From IMG/VR virus record IMGVR_UViG_3300022682_000033, positions 1 through 64,000 of that record: a stretch of DNA of 64,000 bases, one strand, 5' to 3'. Both the position numbers and the translations under genes were made by a program. Of the stretch, positions 1-8,475 are shown one piece after another. The notes under the pieces are model-generated. The model was not told where the DNA came from. It ran no database searches and worked only from the letters and a program-made list of their open reading frames with translations. This DNA is from a virus. Every line of letters starts with the position of its first letter. Position 1 is the first letter of the stretch.

Positions 1-1
1 T

Positions 2-88
2 ATGCAACCTGAGCAGACAATGAAAGCAAAAAAGTTAAATCCAAAGAAGGAGCGTCCCAACTCTCCACTTTGGTGGTGGCGCTGTTAA
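2..88 (+). CDS. short ORF at left edge, possibly the 3' end of a gene
   Basis: A 28-codon frame opens with ATG one base inside the window and ends in the residues PLWWWRC before TAA. It is basic in the middle (KAKKLNPKKERP). I cannot tell whether it is a complete micro-gene or the tail of a gene starting outside the window. No family is recognised. Confidence 0.3.
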   Translation: MQPEQTMKAKKLNPKKERPNSPLWWWRC

Positions 89-99
89 ATCAGCGGATT

Positions 100-345
100 C
101 CCGCCGACACGCAACATGAGGCCGCATAGCTGCAAAAAACCTCTCGTTGTTCCGGCAGGCGGAAAAGTGCCGGACGAAAAGCAGGCTCGAATGCGTTAAA
201 AATGAGCTTGTGGGTTTTTACCCAGGGATTGCCTGAGTATCGGGATGGGCCGTAGCAGCTGGCCTTGTGTTTGACTCTGCGGAGTTAGACCACCCGAAAA
301 AGGGGGAGAGATGTGCCTAATGAAAATCTTAAAAAATTGAGGTTG
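100..345 (+). ncRNA. non-coding stretch with a string of hairpins
   Basis: No gene fits here. Several adjacent inverted repeats are visible on the + strand: TCCGGCA (151-157) with TGCCGGA (168-174); GCAGGCTC (181-188) with GAGCTTGT (204-211, allowing wobbles); TGGGTTTTTACCCA (211-224); GGCC pairs around 248-264; and ACTCTGCGGAGT (274-285). The density suggests a structured RNA or a complex 5' leader of the following gene. It does not match a family I can name. Confidence 0.35.
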
Positions 346-350
346 TTAAT

Positions 351-569
351 ATGAGAAAAGACGGAAAAGTTTTTGTGTCAAAAGAATCCGGAAAAAATGA
401 AGTGCGGATTGAATATGATGGTTACTCATTAGTATTATTAACAGCGCATGACGATTTGCAATGGACAGGGTTCTCTTGTAATACATGGTTCTCTTGTAAT
501 GATGAATTGCTTAAACTGATTCGTGATTCGTTTGATGAATATTTTTCAAAAAACAAGACGGTTAGATAG
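351..569 (+). CDS. small hypothetical protein (72 aa)
   Basis: Starts at ATG 351 after GAGG about 8 bases upstream. Acidic C-terminus (ELLKLIRDSFDEYFSKN). The motif FSCN occurs twice, nine residues apart (GFSCNTWFSCND), a small internal duplication. No family recognised. It is followed after 8 bases by another small gene and probably shares its transcript. Confidence 0.55.
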   Translation: MRKDGKVFVSKESGKNEVRIEYDGYSLVLLTAHDDLQWTGFSCNTWFSCNDELLKLIRDSFDEYFSKNKTVR

Positions 570-577
570 AGGAAAAG

Positions 578-820
578 ATGAATAATAATTCTAAACTTGA
601 AAAAACGCAGCTATATATCGTTAAACATGATGTGGATGGGGTAGAAGTCAAACACGCTATTTTAGCAGATCAAATCCAAGATGCTACTAAGGTTTCTTGC
701 GCTTTGATGGAAGATGAAGTTGGTAATAATCATAAAAATTATGCCAAAGAAGGCAAGTACCTGAAAAGAGTTGAAATTATGTTGGTTATTGACGCTCGTA
801 GGATTGATTATCCGAGTTAA
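578..820 (+). CDS. small hypothetical protein (80 aa)
   Basis: ATG 578 is preceded by AGAGGAAAAG. The protein has alternating beta-type stretches (LYIVKHDVDGVEVKHAIL, VEIMLVIDARRI), resembling compact phage accessory proteins, but no domain is recognised. It ends one base before the convergent gene at 821. Confidence 0.55.
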   Translation: MNNNSKLEKTQLYIVKHDVDGVEVKHAILADQIQDATKVSCALMEDEVGNNHKNYAKEGKYLKRVEIMLVIDARRIDYPS

Positions 821-1363
821 TCACATGCCAAGCGATTTCAGGTGTGCTTGCCCGGCGCCTGAAACATTTTTTATTCCTCGTTTTTCCATCTTAGCCGCAT
901 GGAGAGCTTTCCTTTTTGCGTAGTTCAAATAGCTTATAGTTTGACGGATAGCTTTCGACACACCTAATGATTGCACAAAAATATCATTCACACCCTTGCC
1001 TGATGATCTCTTGTCTGAAAACTGAATCTTTGTACCCTGCATTTCAAGCTGCATTCTTGCCGCCGTTACAATGGTTGGCATCAATGTCAGTCCTATCAAA
1101 ATCCACGCATCGTTACCCAACATATAATACTCATCATCAAGAGCTTCCCTTATCACATTAACTGACTTCCGTATGATCTCACACGGCCCCCTGGGGTCAA
1201 TATCTCCGTCCGAAAGCGTGCATGCACCCGACTCCCTGTAAGCGCAATTCATCCCATCACATCTTGGGATAGGCGTGAATTCAACCCTTTTAGGACTTCC
1301 CCCGATATCTCCCCTTACGCTTATCACATCGCGTATTTGGCCTAAAACATCTAGTTCAGACAT
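821..1363 (-). CDS. hypothetical phage protein with Cys cluster (180 aa)
   Basis: Start ATG at 1363 after AGAGGAAATGT. The N-terminal third holds five cysteines (RCDGMNCAYRE, GACTLSD, GPCEII) that could bind zinc. The middle is hydrophobic/helical (DAWILIGLTLMPTIVTAARMQLEM) and the C-terminus is basic (YAKRKALHAAKMEKRG). It lies immediately upstream of and divergent from the portal gene, where small terminase genes can be found, but I cannot assign that role from sequence alone. Confidence 0.6.
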   Translation of the reverse strand: MSELDVLGQIRDVISVRGDIGGSPKRVEFTPIPRCDGMNCAYRESGACTLSDGDIDPRGPCEIIRKSVNVIREALDDEYYMLGNDAWILIGLTLMPTIVTAARMQLEMQGTKIQFSDKRSSGKGVNDIFVQSLGVSKAIRQTISYLNYAKRKALHAAKMEKRGIKNVSGAGQAHLKSLGM

Positions 1364-1403
1364 ACATTTCCTCTATAAAATATCAATTTAATTGTTTTTA
1401 TTG

Positions 1404-1431
1404 TTGACATTATTGCAAAATTGTGTATCAC
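1404..1431 (+). promoter_or_regulatory. candidate promoter for the head operon
   Basis: TTGACA at 1404-1409 is followed after 16 bases by TATCAC (4 of 6 to the -10 consensus). It lies in the AT-rich divergent gap between the minus-strand gene at 821 and the portal gene at 1503. Confidence 0.35.
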
Positions 1432-1502
1432 AATAGGTAATTTTTGGCAATAGTAATATTACTATTGTTCATATTACTTTTTTGAAAGGCAATAAATAAG
1501 TA

Positions 1503-3065
1503 ATGTTCAATGCGATGTATAACGATGTCATGCGGATGGCGGATAGCCTGAGTGGGTCATTCAGAGACCCGGACGGCGCACCAATGAGCGGTGAAAACCT
1601 GATTGACGCCGTTGTTGGGATGTCAACAGGAGGTGACAATTCCTACGAGGCCCTTTATGAGGCGTGTTGGAAATCTTACAAATCAAGCCCTTTCGTACAG
1701 ACAGCCGTCAATGATTTTTGCGATTCCGTAACCGGTGATGGATTTGAAATAACATCATCAATACCGCGAATCAGAAAATTATTAAAATCTCATTACAGCG
1801 ATTTCCGTAATAAACTTTATTACAGATACCGACAATTTCTATTGCATTACCGAGTAACCGGTGAAAACTATACCTGCCTGACATTAAGCAGCGACGCTCC
1901 ATTTGTTGAAGTCGATTACATTGACCCTATCACCGTTAAGAAAATCTACTTCCATCCAGATAAAACCCACATGCCTCTGTGGTATAAAATCAAAAAAAAC
2001 GATGAGATTTTATATGTACCGAGTATAAACCTTGCATACGCTCCTTCCCTAATAGATGACAAAAAAATAAAAACTCTAATCAACGAAAGCAAAATTGACA
2101 ACAAATTTATATTTTATGGCAACAAAAACGATCCTAAATTTAGTTCGTTGCGTGGCAACACAATGTTTATCGTTGATTGGGAAGGGGAATACATTACGGA
2201 GCGGCCGATATCAAAGCTTAGAACCATAATCGCATGGAACAATCTTTATACAATGCTGAAGTTGATTGAGGTTGACCACAAACGATCAAACGCGGCCTAC
2301 GTGTGGAGGGTCCGCCCTGAGACCCAAGAGGCGTTTGACTTTTTGGTAGGTTTGGACAAAGAAACGCTAAAAAAAATAGGGCTTATCGGACAAAAAACAC
2401 CCGGTTCCACCGTTTTCGAGGTTCCAGGGTGCCGTCTTGACGCTGTCGGACCGGCGTTGCAACCAATTTCAGGCCAGGATTCAGATATCCTTGAGATGGT
2501 TGTTTCCGGTTTGAATACTCCATCTGATATCGTGACTGGTTCTTCTGACGGAACATTCGCTTCTGTAAAATCAACTCGCGCACCGCTGGTTGAAAGAATA
2601 AGGCATTTCCAAAATTGGCACATGATATTGACTAAATACGAGTTTTGGAAGCCTGTTTTGTTTTTGCATAGTGCTGCATATTCATTTCCAAAACAGTTCA
2701 AGACAAGCCGTGTGGTTGACTTCAAAAATAAAAAACCGGTTATTGGGCTTGTACCTAATGATCCTTGGGACTTGTTAGACTTTACATATCCTCAAAATGA
2801 GAATCAGGAACGGGCCGGTCTTGTGTCTGAGGCTCTTGGCACTAAAAATGATGGTACGGTCCAATTTGGAATTTCTCGTAATACATCGGCGCGCAGATTT
2901 GGTGTTGGGAATTATCACAATGAACGACTTAATCTTGCAACTGAGGACATGCTGTATCCTGACACTGGGCCGTCGCCAAATAGAGACGAATTGAACGTAG
3001 AATTAGGGAAAGGAAACGACGTTGGAGAAGGAAACGGAAACGAAGACGAAACAGCCAACGAATAA
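1503..3065 (+). CDS. portal protein
   Basis: The 520-residue product fits a phage portal in length and position: directly upstream of an S49-type prohead protease and the capsid genes. Recognisable stretches include an N-terminal segment with SSPFVQTAVNDFCDSV and a helical core. The late part (LNTPSDIVTGSSDGTFASVKSTRAPLVERIRHFQ) resembles portal wing/crown regions, and the tail is acidic and Asn/Glu-rich. The portal forms the dodecameric DNA gate at the capsid vertex. It overlaps the next gene by 44 bases. Start ATG 1503; the AAAGG ribosome site lies upstream of TAAGTA. Confidence 0.82.
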   Translation: MFNAMYNDVMRMADSLSGSFRDPDGAPMSGENLIDAVVGMSTGGDNSYEALYEACWKSYKSSPFVQTAVNDFCDSVTGDGFEITSSIPRIRKLLKSHYSDFRNKLYYRYRQFLLHYRVTGENYTCLTLSSDAPFVEVDYIDPITVKKIYFHPDKTHMPLWYKIKKNDEILYVPSINLAYAPSLIDDKKIKTLINESKIDNKFIFYGNKNDPKFSSLRGNTMFIVDWEGEYITERPISKLRTIIAWNNLYTMLKLIEVDHKRSNAAYVWRVRPETQEAFDFLVGLDKETLKKIGLIGQKTPGSTVFEVPGCRLDAVGPALQPISGQDSDILEMVVSGLNTPSDIVTGSSDGTFASVKSTRAPLVERIRHFQNWHMILTKYEFWKPVLFLHSAAYSFPKQFKTSRVVDFKNKKPVIGLVPNDPWDLLDFTYPQNENQERAGLVSEALGTKNDGTVQFGISRNTSARRFGVGNYHNERLNLATEDMLYPDTGPSPNRDELNVELGKGNDVGEGNGNEDETANE

Positions 3066-4485
3066 TATAAACGTTGATGGCCAATACGTTAAAAATGCAA
3101 TTTCACTTTTTCAACAGGTTCCGGTTTGGGCAATTGTCGCTCAATATGCGCCGGTTTCTCAATGGAATGTTTGGAATGGCAAAAGCCAACTGCTTTCTAA
3201 CGTGGAATCATTTGAGGGTGATTTTCTTGAGTTTGGGGATAAACGCGAACGCAAAATAACAAGAGATGGAATCGAGATATTAGAAGTCAATGGTGTTATG
3301 ATGCGGGGTGTGGCCCCGTACATCGCGTGGCTTTACGACTTGGCAACAACTGATCGTATTCTCAAAGATTTTTCTATTGCGAATGAAGATGACAGCGTTA
3401 ATGGGATAGTTTTGAAATTAGATACTCCCGGTGGTGATGCCCAGGGTTTGCACGATCAGAGCATCGTATTAGGAAATGCAAAAAAACCAGTCTTGGCTTA
3501 TACCGACTCTCTTGTGGCCTCAGCCGGATACTATTGGGCGTCTGCCGCAACCGAAAGGTCGGCTTCCGTTGATGCCCTGGTTGGCGGGATTGGTTCTCTT
3601 TCAATCGTTGTTGACCAAACCGAAATGCTCGGAAAACTTGGAATCCGGTTGCACGAATTTACGACCGCGTCCATGAAAACAGCTTTTAGCGGTGAACTTG
3701 AGATGACAGACGAGAAGGCCGAGTATATTCAGGGTATTGTCGAAAAATTCGGTGACATGTTTGTCAATGACGTTTCTAAAAATACCGGCATATCAAAAGA
3801 GAAAATCGTTTCGTTTGACGGTCGATGTTTTCTTGGTGAGGAAGCCTTGGATGCCGGTCTGGTTGATAGAATTGAAAATTGGGAACAAGCCCTTGAGCGT
3901 TTTTCAAGTGAGTGTTCCATAAAATCGAAAGGAATTGTGGTTATGGGAGCTAAAATTGATGAAAAGGATGAACAAAAAACACGCGATGCCGTCGCAAACG
4001 ACGACCCGCCTATCAAAAAACATGAGAGTGCAATCGCCTTTGTGAAGGAAACTGTGTTTGGCAAAAGCAGTGGCAGCAGGGTTATTGAGGCGTTGTCTGC
4101 TTCCGTTGACGCTTCTGGATTTGTTCTCGAAGACGGCTCTTTTGACGCCAGCGGGTATGCGGCCGCCTTGACTGAAATCCGCAACGGATTGGATGAGATT
4201 GTTGATGACGCCGTGACAAAAGCTGTCTCCGGAGCAGCATTGTCAATTATTAACGACGGTGACGAAAAACAAGTCGTTTTGAGCGTTGCCGGAAAACAAT
4301 ACCCTATTTCATTGCCGAATGATTTTGTCGATACGCCCGAACCCAAAAAAGAGGCTGCCGGTAAAAAACAAAAAGACACTGCCGCCGCTTCTCAAACAGT
4401 TAGCGGTGTTGGTTCTGTTGTCGGTGACGGCAATGCCAGTGACGGCTATGATAAGGATTATATCAAACGTCTGAGAAATAATTAA
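3022..4485 (+). CDS. S49-family prohead protease fused to scaffold domain
   Basis: Residues about 60-310 form a SppA/S49-like serine protease. LDTPGGDAQG lies near residue 133 and the nucleophile motif VASAGYYW near 165 (Ser). A Lys in the MTDEKAEY stretch near 230 fits the Ser-Lys dyad. The remaining ~180 residues are charged and Ala-rich, as in scaffold domains of lambda C/Nu3-type genes. The upstream-most start is TTG 3022 behind AGGGAAAGGAAACG. It overlaps the end of the portal gene in another frame, so 44 bases are double-coding. Role: cleavage of scaffold/portal during procapsid maturation. Confidence 0.85.
   Translation: MEKETETKTKQPTNNINVDGQYVKNAISLFQQVPVWAIVAQYAPVSQWNVWNGKSQLLSNVESFEGDFLEFGDKRERKITRDGIEILEVNGVMMRGVAPYIAWLYDLATTDRILKDFSIANEDDSVNGIVLKLDTPGGDAQGLHDQSIVLGNAKKPVLAYTDSLVASAGYYWASAATERSASVDALVGGIGSLSIVVDQTEMLGKLGIRLHEFTTASMKTAFSGELEMTDEKAEYIQGIVEKFGDMFVNDVSKNTGISKEKIVSFDGRCFLGEEALDAGLVDRIENWEQALERFSSECSIKSKGIVVMGAKIDEKDEQKTRDAVANDDPPIKKHESAIAFVKETVFGKSSGSRVIEALSASVDASGFVLEDGSFDASGYAAALTEIRNGLDEIVDDAVTKAVSGAALSIINDGDEKQVVLSVAGKQYPISLPNDFVDTPEPKKEAAGKKQKDTAAASQTVSGVGSVVGDGNASDGYDKDYIKRLRNN
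3943..4485 (+). CDS. probable nested in-frame scaffold protein (internal start)
   Basis: An ATG at 3943 lies in frame with the protease gene and is preceded by AAAGGA about 8 bases upstream. Translation from here gives a 180-residue protein of the scaffold region only (MGAKIDEKDEQKTRDAVAND...). Phage lambda uses the same arrangement, with Nu3 nested in C. The evidence is the ribosome site, frame and domain boundary. No independent proof of use is visible. Confidence 0.5.
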   Translation: MGAKIDEKDEQKTRDAVANDDPPIKKHESAIAFVKETVFGKSSGSRVIEALSASVDASGFVLEDGSFDASGYAAALTEIRNGLDEIVDDAVTKAVSGAALSIINDGDEKQVVLSVAGKQYPISLPNDFVDTPEPKKEAAGKKQKDTAAASQTVSGVGSVVGDGNASDGYDKDYIKRLRNN

Positions 4486-4545
4486 CCCAGGGGATCAAAC
4501 GCACAATCTTGATTTTTTGGTTATATAAAAAAGGAGATTAAAATT

Positions 4546-5793
4546 ATGTTAAGCAATTTCCCCGGTGGACCGGGATATTTCAAAAGCGGCCAGGTTCGCG
4601 TTGAAGACCTTTGGGAATCGCCACAAGAACAAGCGATGTTGGCCTCAATTATGCTGGATGTCGGCTATGGAGTCCTCGTGCCTGGCATGGTTTTGGCCAT
4701 GAAAAGAACCGCCGCGAGTGGTGTTGGTAATAGAGTTCACGTGCCTTATGTTCCGGCTGTTTATGACGCAATGGTAACAAACCCGTACATGCTTGCAGGG
4801 CGCATCTTTTTGACCGCCGATGCCGCTGATGGCGCCACGGTTGTATACGTTCCGATTGAGGATTCTTATCGTCTGAGCGTTGGCGATGAATTGATTGTGG
4901 CCGATGACGGAACCACTACACCTGAAAACCTCGGGCCGATTACAGCAATCGACAGAACGACCTCCGCCATTTTTGCCGGTGTAACCGCAACTTATCCGAT
5001 TACTGCAAGTGGTGGGTTTACGACTTCCAATACCGCGTGTTGTTATCCGAATGGCAACCCATCCGCATTGCTTGCGAGTGATTTTGGGGCCGCAGCGAAA
5101 CAGGTTGACACGCTCACATTAACCGGAACGAGTGGAACCGCGACCATTTCTGGCGCTGGTGATCTGACAAGAACCGCAACATTCGACACTGATCTTACCA
5201 CTACCGCGGGCAATTTTGTGACTGCCTACGCATCCGATTATCTCGGCCAGGATATCGTCCTGACCAGTTCCGGCGCCGATTTGGTTTTTACGGCACTGGT
5301 TGCCGGTGTGGGCTTCACCTCGCCGTCGATTGCGAATGCAACGACTGATTTGGCCGGTTCTGTTGTCAACACAACCGCGAACTCCACCGGGAAAAATGCG
5401 GTGGTTGCGAACGCCAATGCCGTTGGGTTAAAGGTCGGTCAAACCCTTGTCATTGTTGATGATGATTCCGACGCTGTCAATATCGGCACGATTACCTCAA
5501 TCACGAAGGGATCAACCAACACCACTATCGCTGTTTCAAATGTCCCGACCGGAACGTTTACAACCGACGCCGATGCAATGATTTACGTGTACACTCCGAC
5601 GATGCAAACCGCAGTATGCATTCTCGGAAGAGAACGAAACACAGGCTATGGCAAGCTGGCTTCCGCTAACACCGCATACGGCCAGGGTATTTTTAAGAAC
5701 GCAAAACTCAAACGCGCAGCGCTTGGCAATATTGACGCCGATGCCGTGAATGCGCTTGGTGCAAAAGAATTCGCCGGGTATTTGATGGTATAG
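4546..5793 (+). CDS. capsid-associated structural protein, likely head decoration protein
   Basis: A 415-residue protein sits between the protease/scaffold and the major capsid protein, where decoration proteins lie. Ribosome site AAGGAG precedes ATG 4546. Residues ~95-140 (LSVGDELIVADDGTT...ITAID) and ~300-340 (LKVGQTLVIVDDDSD...ITSITK) are two copies of one beta-rich unit. An extra Thr/Ser/Ala-rich domain (~188-290) interrupts them and resembles immunoglobulin-like surface domains. Function is inferred from context and composition. Confidence 0.6.
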   Translation: MLSNFPGGPGYFKSGQVRVEDLWESPQEQAMLASIMLDVGYGVLVPGMVLAMKRTAASGVGNRVHVPYVPAVYDAMVTNPYMLAGRIFLTADAADGATVVYVPIEDSYRLSVGDELIVADDGTTTPENLGPITAIDRTTSAIFAGVTATYPITASGGFTTSNTACCYPNGNPSALLASDFGAAAKQVDTLTLTGTSGTATISGAGDLTRTATFDTDLTTTAGNFVTAYASDYLGQDIVLTSSGADLVFTALVAGVGFTSPSIANATTDLAGSVVNTTANSTGKNAVVANANAVGLKVGQTLVIVDDDSDAVNIGTITSITKGSTNTTIAVSNVPTGTFTTDADAMIYVYTPTMQTAVCILGRERNTGYGKLASANTAYGQGIFKNAKLKRAALGNIDADAVNALGAKEFAGYLMV

Positions 5794-5836
5794 CCTGGCT
5801 CAAAATTTTAACAAAAAGATATGAAGGAGATAGGTT

Positions 5837-7051
5837 ATGCCAATTCCTAAAATTGTAAGAACGTCAACAATTAACGAGGTTGTAAAAGACGCCATGCCGG
5901 ATGAAGGCATGTACTTTTCAACCAAGTTCCCATCTCAGGTTAATTCGCCTACCAACGAGATTAAATATCTCATGCTGCACGGTACGAACGGGATGGCCCC
6001 GATTACTGATCGTGGTGTCGCTGCTCCGCAGTACAGAGGCGGCGGGGCTTCCTGGGTGACGCAAAAAGGATGTCTGATCAATGAAAAAATCGTCTACACG
6101 GAAGAAGATTTGAATTTGTGTTTGAACCCCGATCCGGTCGCAAGACAGGCCGCTGAGGTTGCGTGTCTAGAAACCGTTGATGATTTGACTCGACGTGTTA
6201 TGCTGCGCCGTGAATGGCTCGCCGCCAGCATTCCATGCAATAAGGGTGTGATCGCCTACAAAGATCAAAGCGGGATGACGTTTAATGTAAATTATCGCAT
6301 TCCGTCAACTCACAAAGAAACTTTGACGGGCAATTATGTGTGGGGAACGGGCTCATCGAGAGACCCTATGGGCGATGTCAACACCAAAATGGACGTTGTG
6401 AGAAAATCTTGTGGTTCCCCCGTAACCGCGGTGATCTGCAATTCAACTACGTTTAACACGTACATCGCCGGCGACACAACGCTTCGCGATATGATGAAAA
6501 ACAGCGCATTCAGGGGAGCCTACAATCCTATTACGCAACCCTGGGAAGCATACAAAGATTTGTTCAAGGTGCCGTTTGTGAGGTTTGACCAGGCGCACCA
6601 GGTTATTGCTCACATGACGAGTACAATCGTTTCTGATAAGTTCACAGTCGACAACGCCATTGACCTTCGCGCCGGGGCCACATTGCAGTTTTGCCGTGGT
6701 GATGAAGACAATTTTGAGGTTGTTGAAGAAGAAACCATTTCAAGCATCTCTGGAAATGAGATTACGCTTTCGGATTCCCCGAGCGAAACGTTCGTTCCGG
6801 GCAGGGATTTCGTGAAAGCCACCATTGAGTTTCTGCCTGACAAACGCCTTGTGTTTATGGCCGAGACAGTCGGCGGCAAGCCGCTGCTGCAATGGAATAA
6901 CGCCCCGATGGGCATTGGCGCCACGCGGTATGGTATGCTGCCCAAGACGTGGGAAGGCAACGATCCGGATGCGGTCAAAACTCGTATTCAGTGGCTTGGG
7001 ATTTGGGCGTTGCGATCCAACCAGGCCATTGCCACTCTCGACGTAGCCTAA
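5837..7051 (+). CDS. major capsid protein (E-like)
   Basis: The 404-residue product has the features of lambda gpE-type major capsid proteins: an N-terminal segment with the metal/lipid-free start IPKIVRTSTINEVV, and a central helix-rich region (CLETVDDLTRRVMLRREWLAASI). The C-terminal third is beta-rich (LPDKRLVFMAETVGGKPLLQW) and ends in a glycine/aromatic segment. It is the second large gene after the protease/scaffold, as expected. A strong ribosome site AAGGAG lies before ATG 5837. It forms the icosahedral shell. Confidence 0.8.
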   Translation: MPIPKIVRTSTINEVVKDAMPDEGMYFSTKFPSQVNSPTNEIKYLMLHGTNGMAPITDRGVAAPQYRGGGASWVTQKGCLINEKIVYTEEDLNLCLNPDPVARQAAEVACLETVDDLTRRVMLRREWLAASIPCNKGVIAYKDQSGMTFNVNYRIPSTHKETLTGNYVWGTGSSRDPMGDVNTKMDVVRKSCGSPVTAVICNSTTFNTYIAGDTTLRDMMKNSAFRGAYNPITQPWEAYKDLFKVPFVRFDQAHQVIAHMTSTIVSDKFTVDNAIDLRAGATLQFCRGDEDNFEVVEEETISSISGNEITLSDSPSETFVPGRDFVKATIEFLPDKRLVFMAETVGGKPLLQWNNAPMGIGATRYGMLPKTWEGNDPDAVKTRIQWLGIWALRSNQAIATLDVA

Positions 7052-7080
7052 ACCCAATTTCATAATGTGAAGGAGGGACA

Positions 7081-7485
7081 GTGATACTATTACGGAACAT
7101 AACTGGCGGTTACATTGTCGTTGATGGCAGTAAGGATGAGAACGGGCAATTGGGTCGGATGCGTATCAAACCCAATGGTACGTTTTGGTCTGAATCTAAC
7201 ATTGATGGTTACACCGAAATTGTTGAAAATAAACAAGAGCCGGTTTTGCAACAAATTGATGTAAAAGAAGAAGATGTTGATGATATTTCCGAACCATCTG
7301 TTGTTGTGATTGATGATTTGCCGATTGATGACCTGCGCCAACTGGCAGTTGACATGGCGGAATCTAATCAGACGGTGCCGAAGCCGCATCCGAATATGGG
7401 CGCGGCGAAACTGAACAAGTGGGTCAGAAACTTCTTATACGAACACCCGCAATACGCCGATGAACAAGAAACAATTTATAAGTGA
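7081..7485 (+). CDS. hypothetical head protein with SAP-like C-terminus (134 aa)
   Basis: Starts with GTG 7081 behind GGAGGGACA. The N-terminal half is beta-rich (LLRNITGGYIVVDGS) and the middle is very acidic (KEEDVDDISEPS). The C-terminal 45 residues look like a helix-extended-helix module (LPIDDLRQLAVDMAE...KLNKWVRNFLYEHP). It overlaps the next gene by 26 bases and belongs to the head-completion operon. Confidence 0.55.
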   Translation: MILLRNITGGYIVVDGSKDENGQLGRMRIKPNGTFWSESNIDGYTEIVENKQEPVLQQIDVKEEDVDDISEPSVVVIDDLPIDDLRQLAVDMAESNQTVPKPHPNMGAAKLNKWVRNFLYEHPQYADEQETIYK

Positions 7486-7870
7486 AACGTTCGAGGAATG
7501 GGCTGAATATCCCGACGCGAAGAAGATCGAGGCCGCCATACGCAAGGCTCAAACGACGTGTGGCGTTACCATTGAGTCCGCTTCCGAAGACAGCAACCAA
7601 AGGCTCTGGCTTGCCAACCGCGTTGAAAGAAACGTGATATGGTCATTGTTGCGTGATGAGGCAAGTTCGTATGATTATGCCGGTTCCCCGGTAAAGCAGG
7701 TGTTTGACTCGTATGAACGGCTTCTAAAAATGCTTGATGCGGAGTGGGAAGATGACTTTGCCGGTCAAGTATATGCCGGAAAGATTGGGTCAAGCCTGAC
7801 TAATGGCACGGGAGTTTTCGGAGCCGTTGGTCCGGGATACCGATACGATAAGTTTGGCGTGCCGTTATGA
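7460..7870 (+). CDS. putative head-tail connector/adaptor protein (136 aa)
   Basis: Small helical protein (EEWAEYPDAKKIEAAIRKAQ, FDSYERLLKMLDAEWEDDFA) in the position of head-tail adaptor proteins, after the capsid gene and before the head-closure candidate. The next gene starts within its stop codon region (ATGA-type overlap). Assignment is by size, order and helical character. Confidence 0.5.
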   Translation: MNKKQFISETFEEWAEYPDAKKIEAAIRKAQTTCGVTIESASEDSNQRLWLANRVERNVIWSLLRDEASSYDYAGSPVKQVFDSYERLLKMLDAEWEDDFAGQVYAGKIGSSLTNGTGVFGAVGPGYRYDKFGVPL

Positions 7871-8475
7871 TTGATTATGGGCGCAGAGTCAGAACCATGA
7901 TTGACAGGGTGGGCCGCAAATTTTATCCCCCTGGGGATTATCGTGCGGAATATGCGGCCTATCAGACAGTCGGAACAGGCAACCCTGATTATTTAGGCGG
8001 GCATCAATGGCTCGGCAGGTTTTATTATGACACCGTTATCGAAGCCGGTGACGTGTTTTATTTTGCAGACGACGAAGATGTAAAATATTTAGTTGTTACA
8101 AAAACACCCATCAGACGCCAATCTAATGTGATTGAGAACCAATGCGGATTTATTGAGTCGAACCATATTGCCGATATATACCGCAAATCAACTACACAGG
8201 ACGCCACCACGGGCGAAAAGACAGACTCGTGGACGTTGACTAAGGGTGATCAAAATATCGTCTTATTTGACGCCTCGGCGGGCGTAACGGCTGCAATGTC
8301 AAATGCATTCCCGACCTATGCCGAACATGATGTCGCTATTTGGCTCCCGCATAGTGTTGGCGTTCAGAACGGTGATAGATTTGATGTTGATAGTGACTAT
8401 TTCGTTGCAACAAAAATTTCAAAATATCAATCAGACGGCGTTGACGTTGTTTTTGCTGAGAGGGATGCGCGGTGA
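7867..8475 (+). CDS. putative head closure / neck protein (202 aa)
   Basis: ATG 7867 overlaps the preceding stop, suggesting coupled translation. The protein is beta-rich with an aromatic N-terminus (YYDTVIEAGDVFYFADDED) and lies between the adaptor and tail-completion genes. That placement fits a neck protein sealing the portal. The methyltransferase gene that follows overlaps its end by four bases (GTGA). Confidence 0.45.
   Translation: MIDYGRRVRTMIDRVGRKFYPPGDYRAEYAAYQTVGTGNPDYLGGHQWLGRFYYDTVIEAGDVFYFADDEDVKYLVVTKTPIRRQSNVIENQCGFIESNHIADIYRKSTTQDATTGEKTDSWTLTKGDQNIVLFDASAGVTAAMSNAFPTYAEHDVAIWLPHSVGVQNGDRFDVDSDYFVATKISKYQSDGVDVVFAERDAR

Noticed and set aside
100-345. Group I or II intron
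   Set aside because: Hairpins are present but I could not identify a conserved intron core, domain V or a plausible exon junction.
2297-2725. Minus-strand ORFs inside portal, protease and capsid genes
   Set aside because: They lie opposite strongly coding genes, lack ribosome sites and have no protein-like character.
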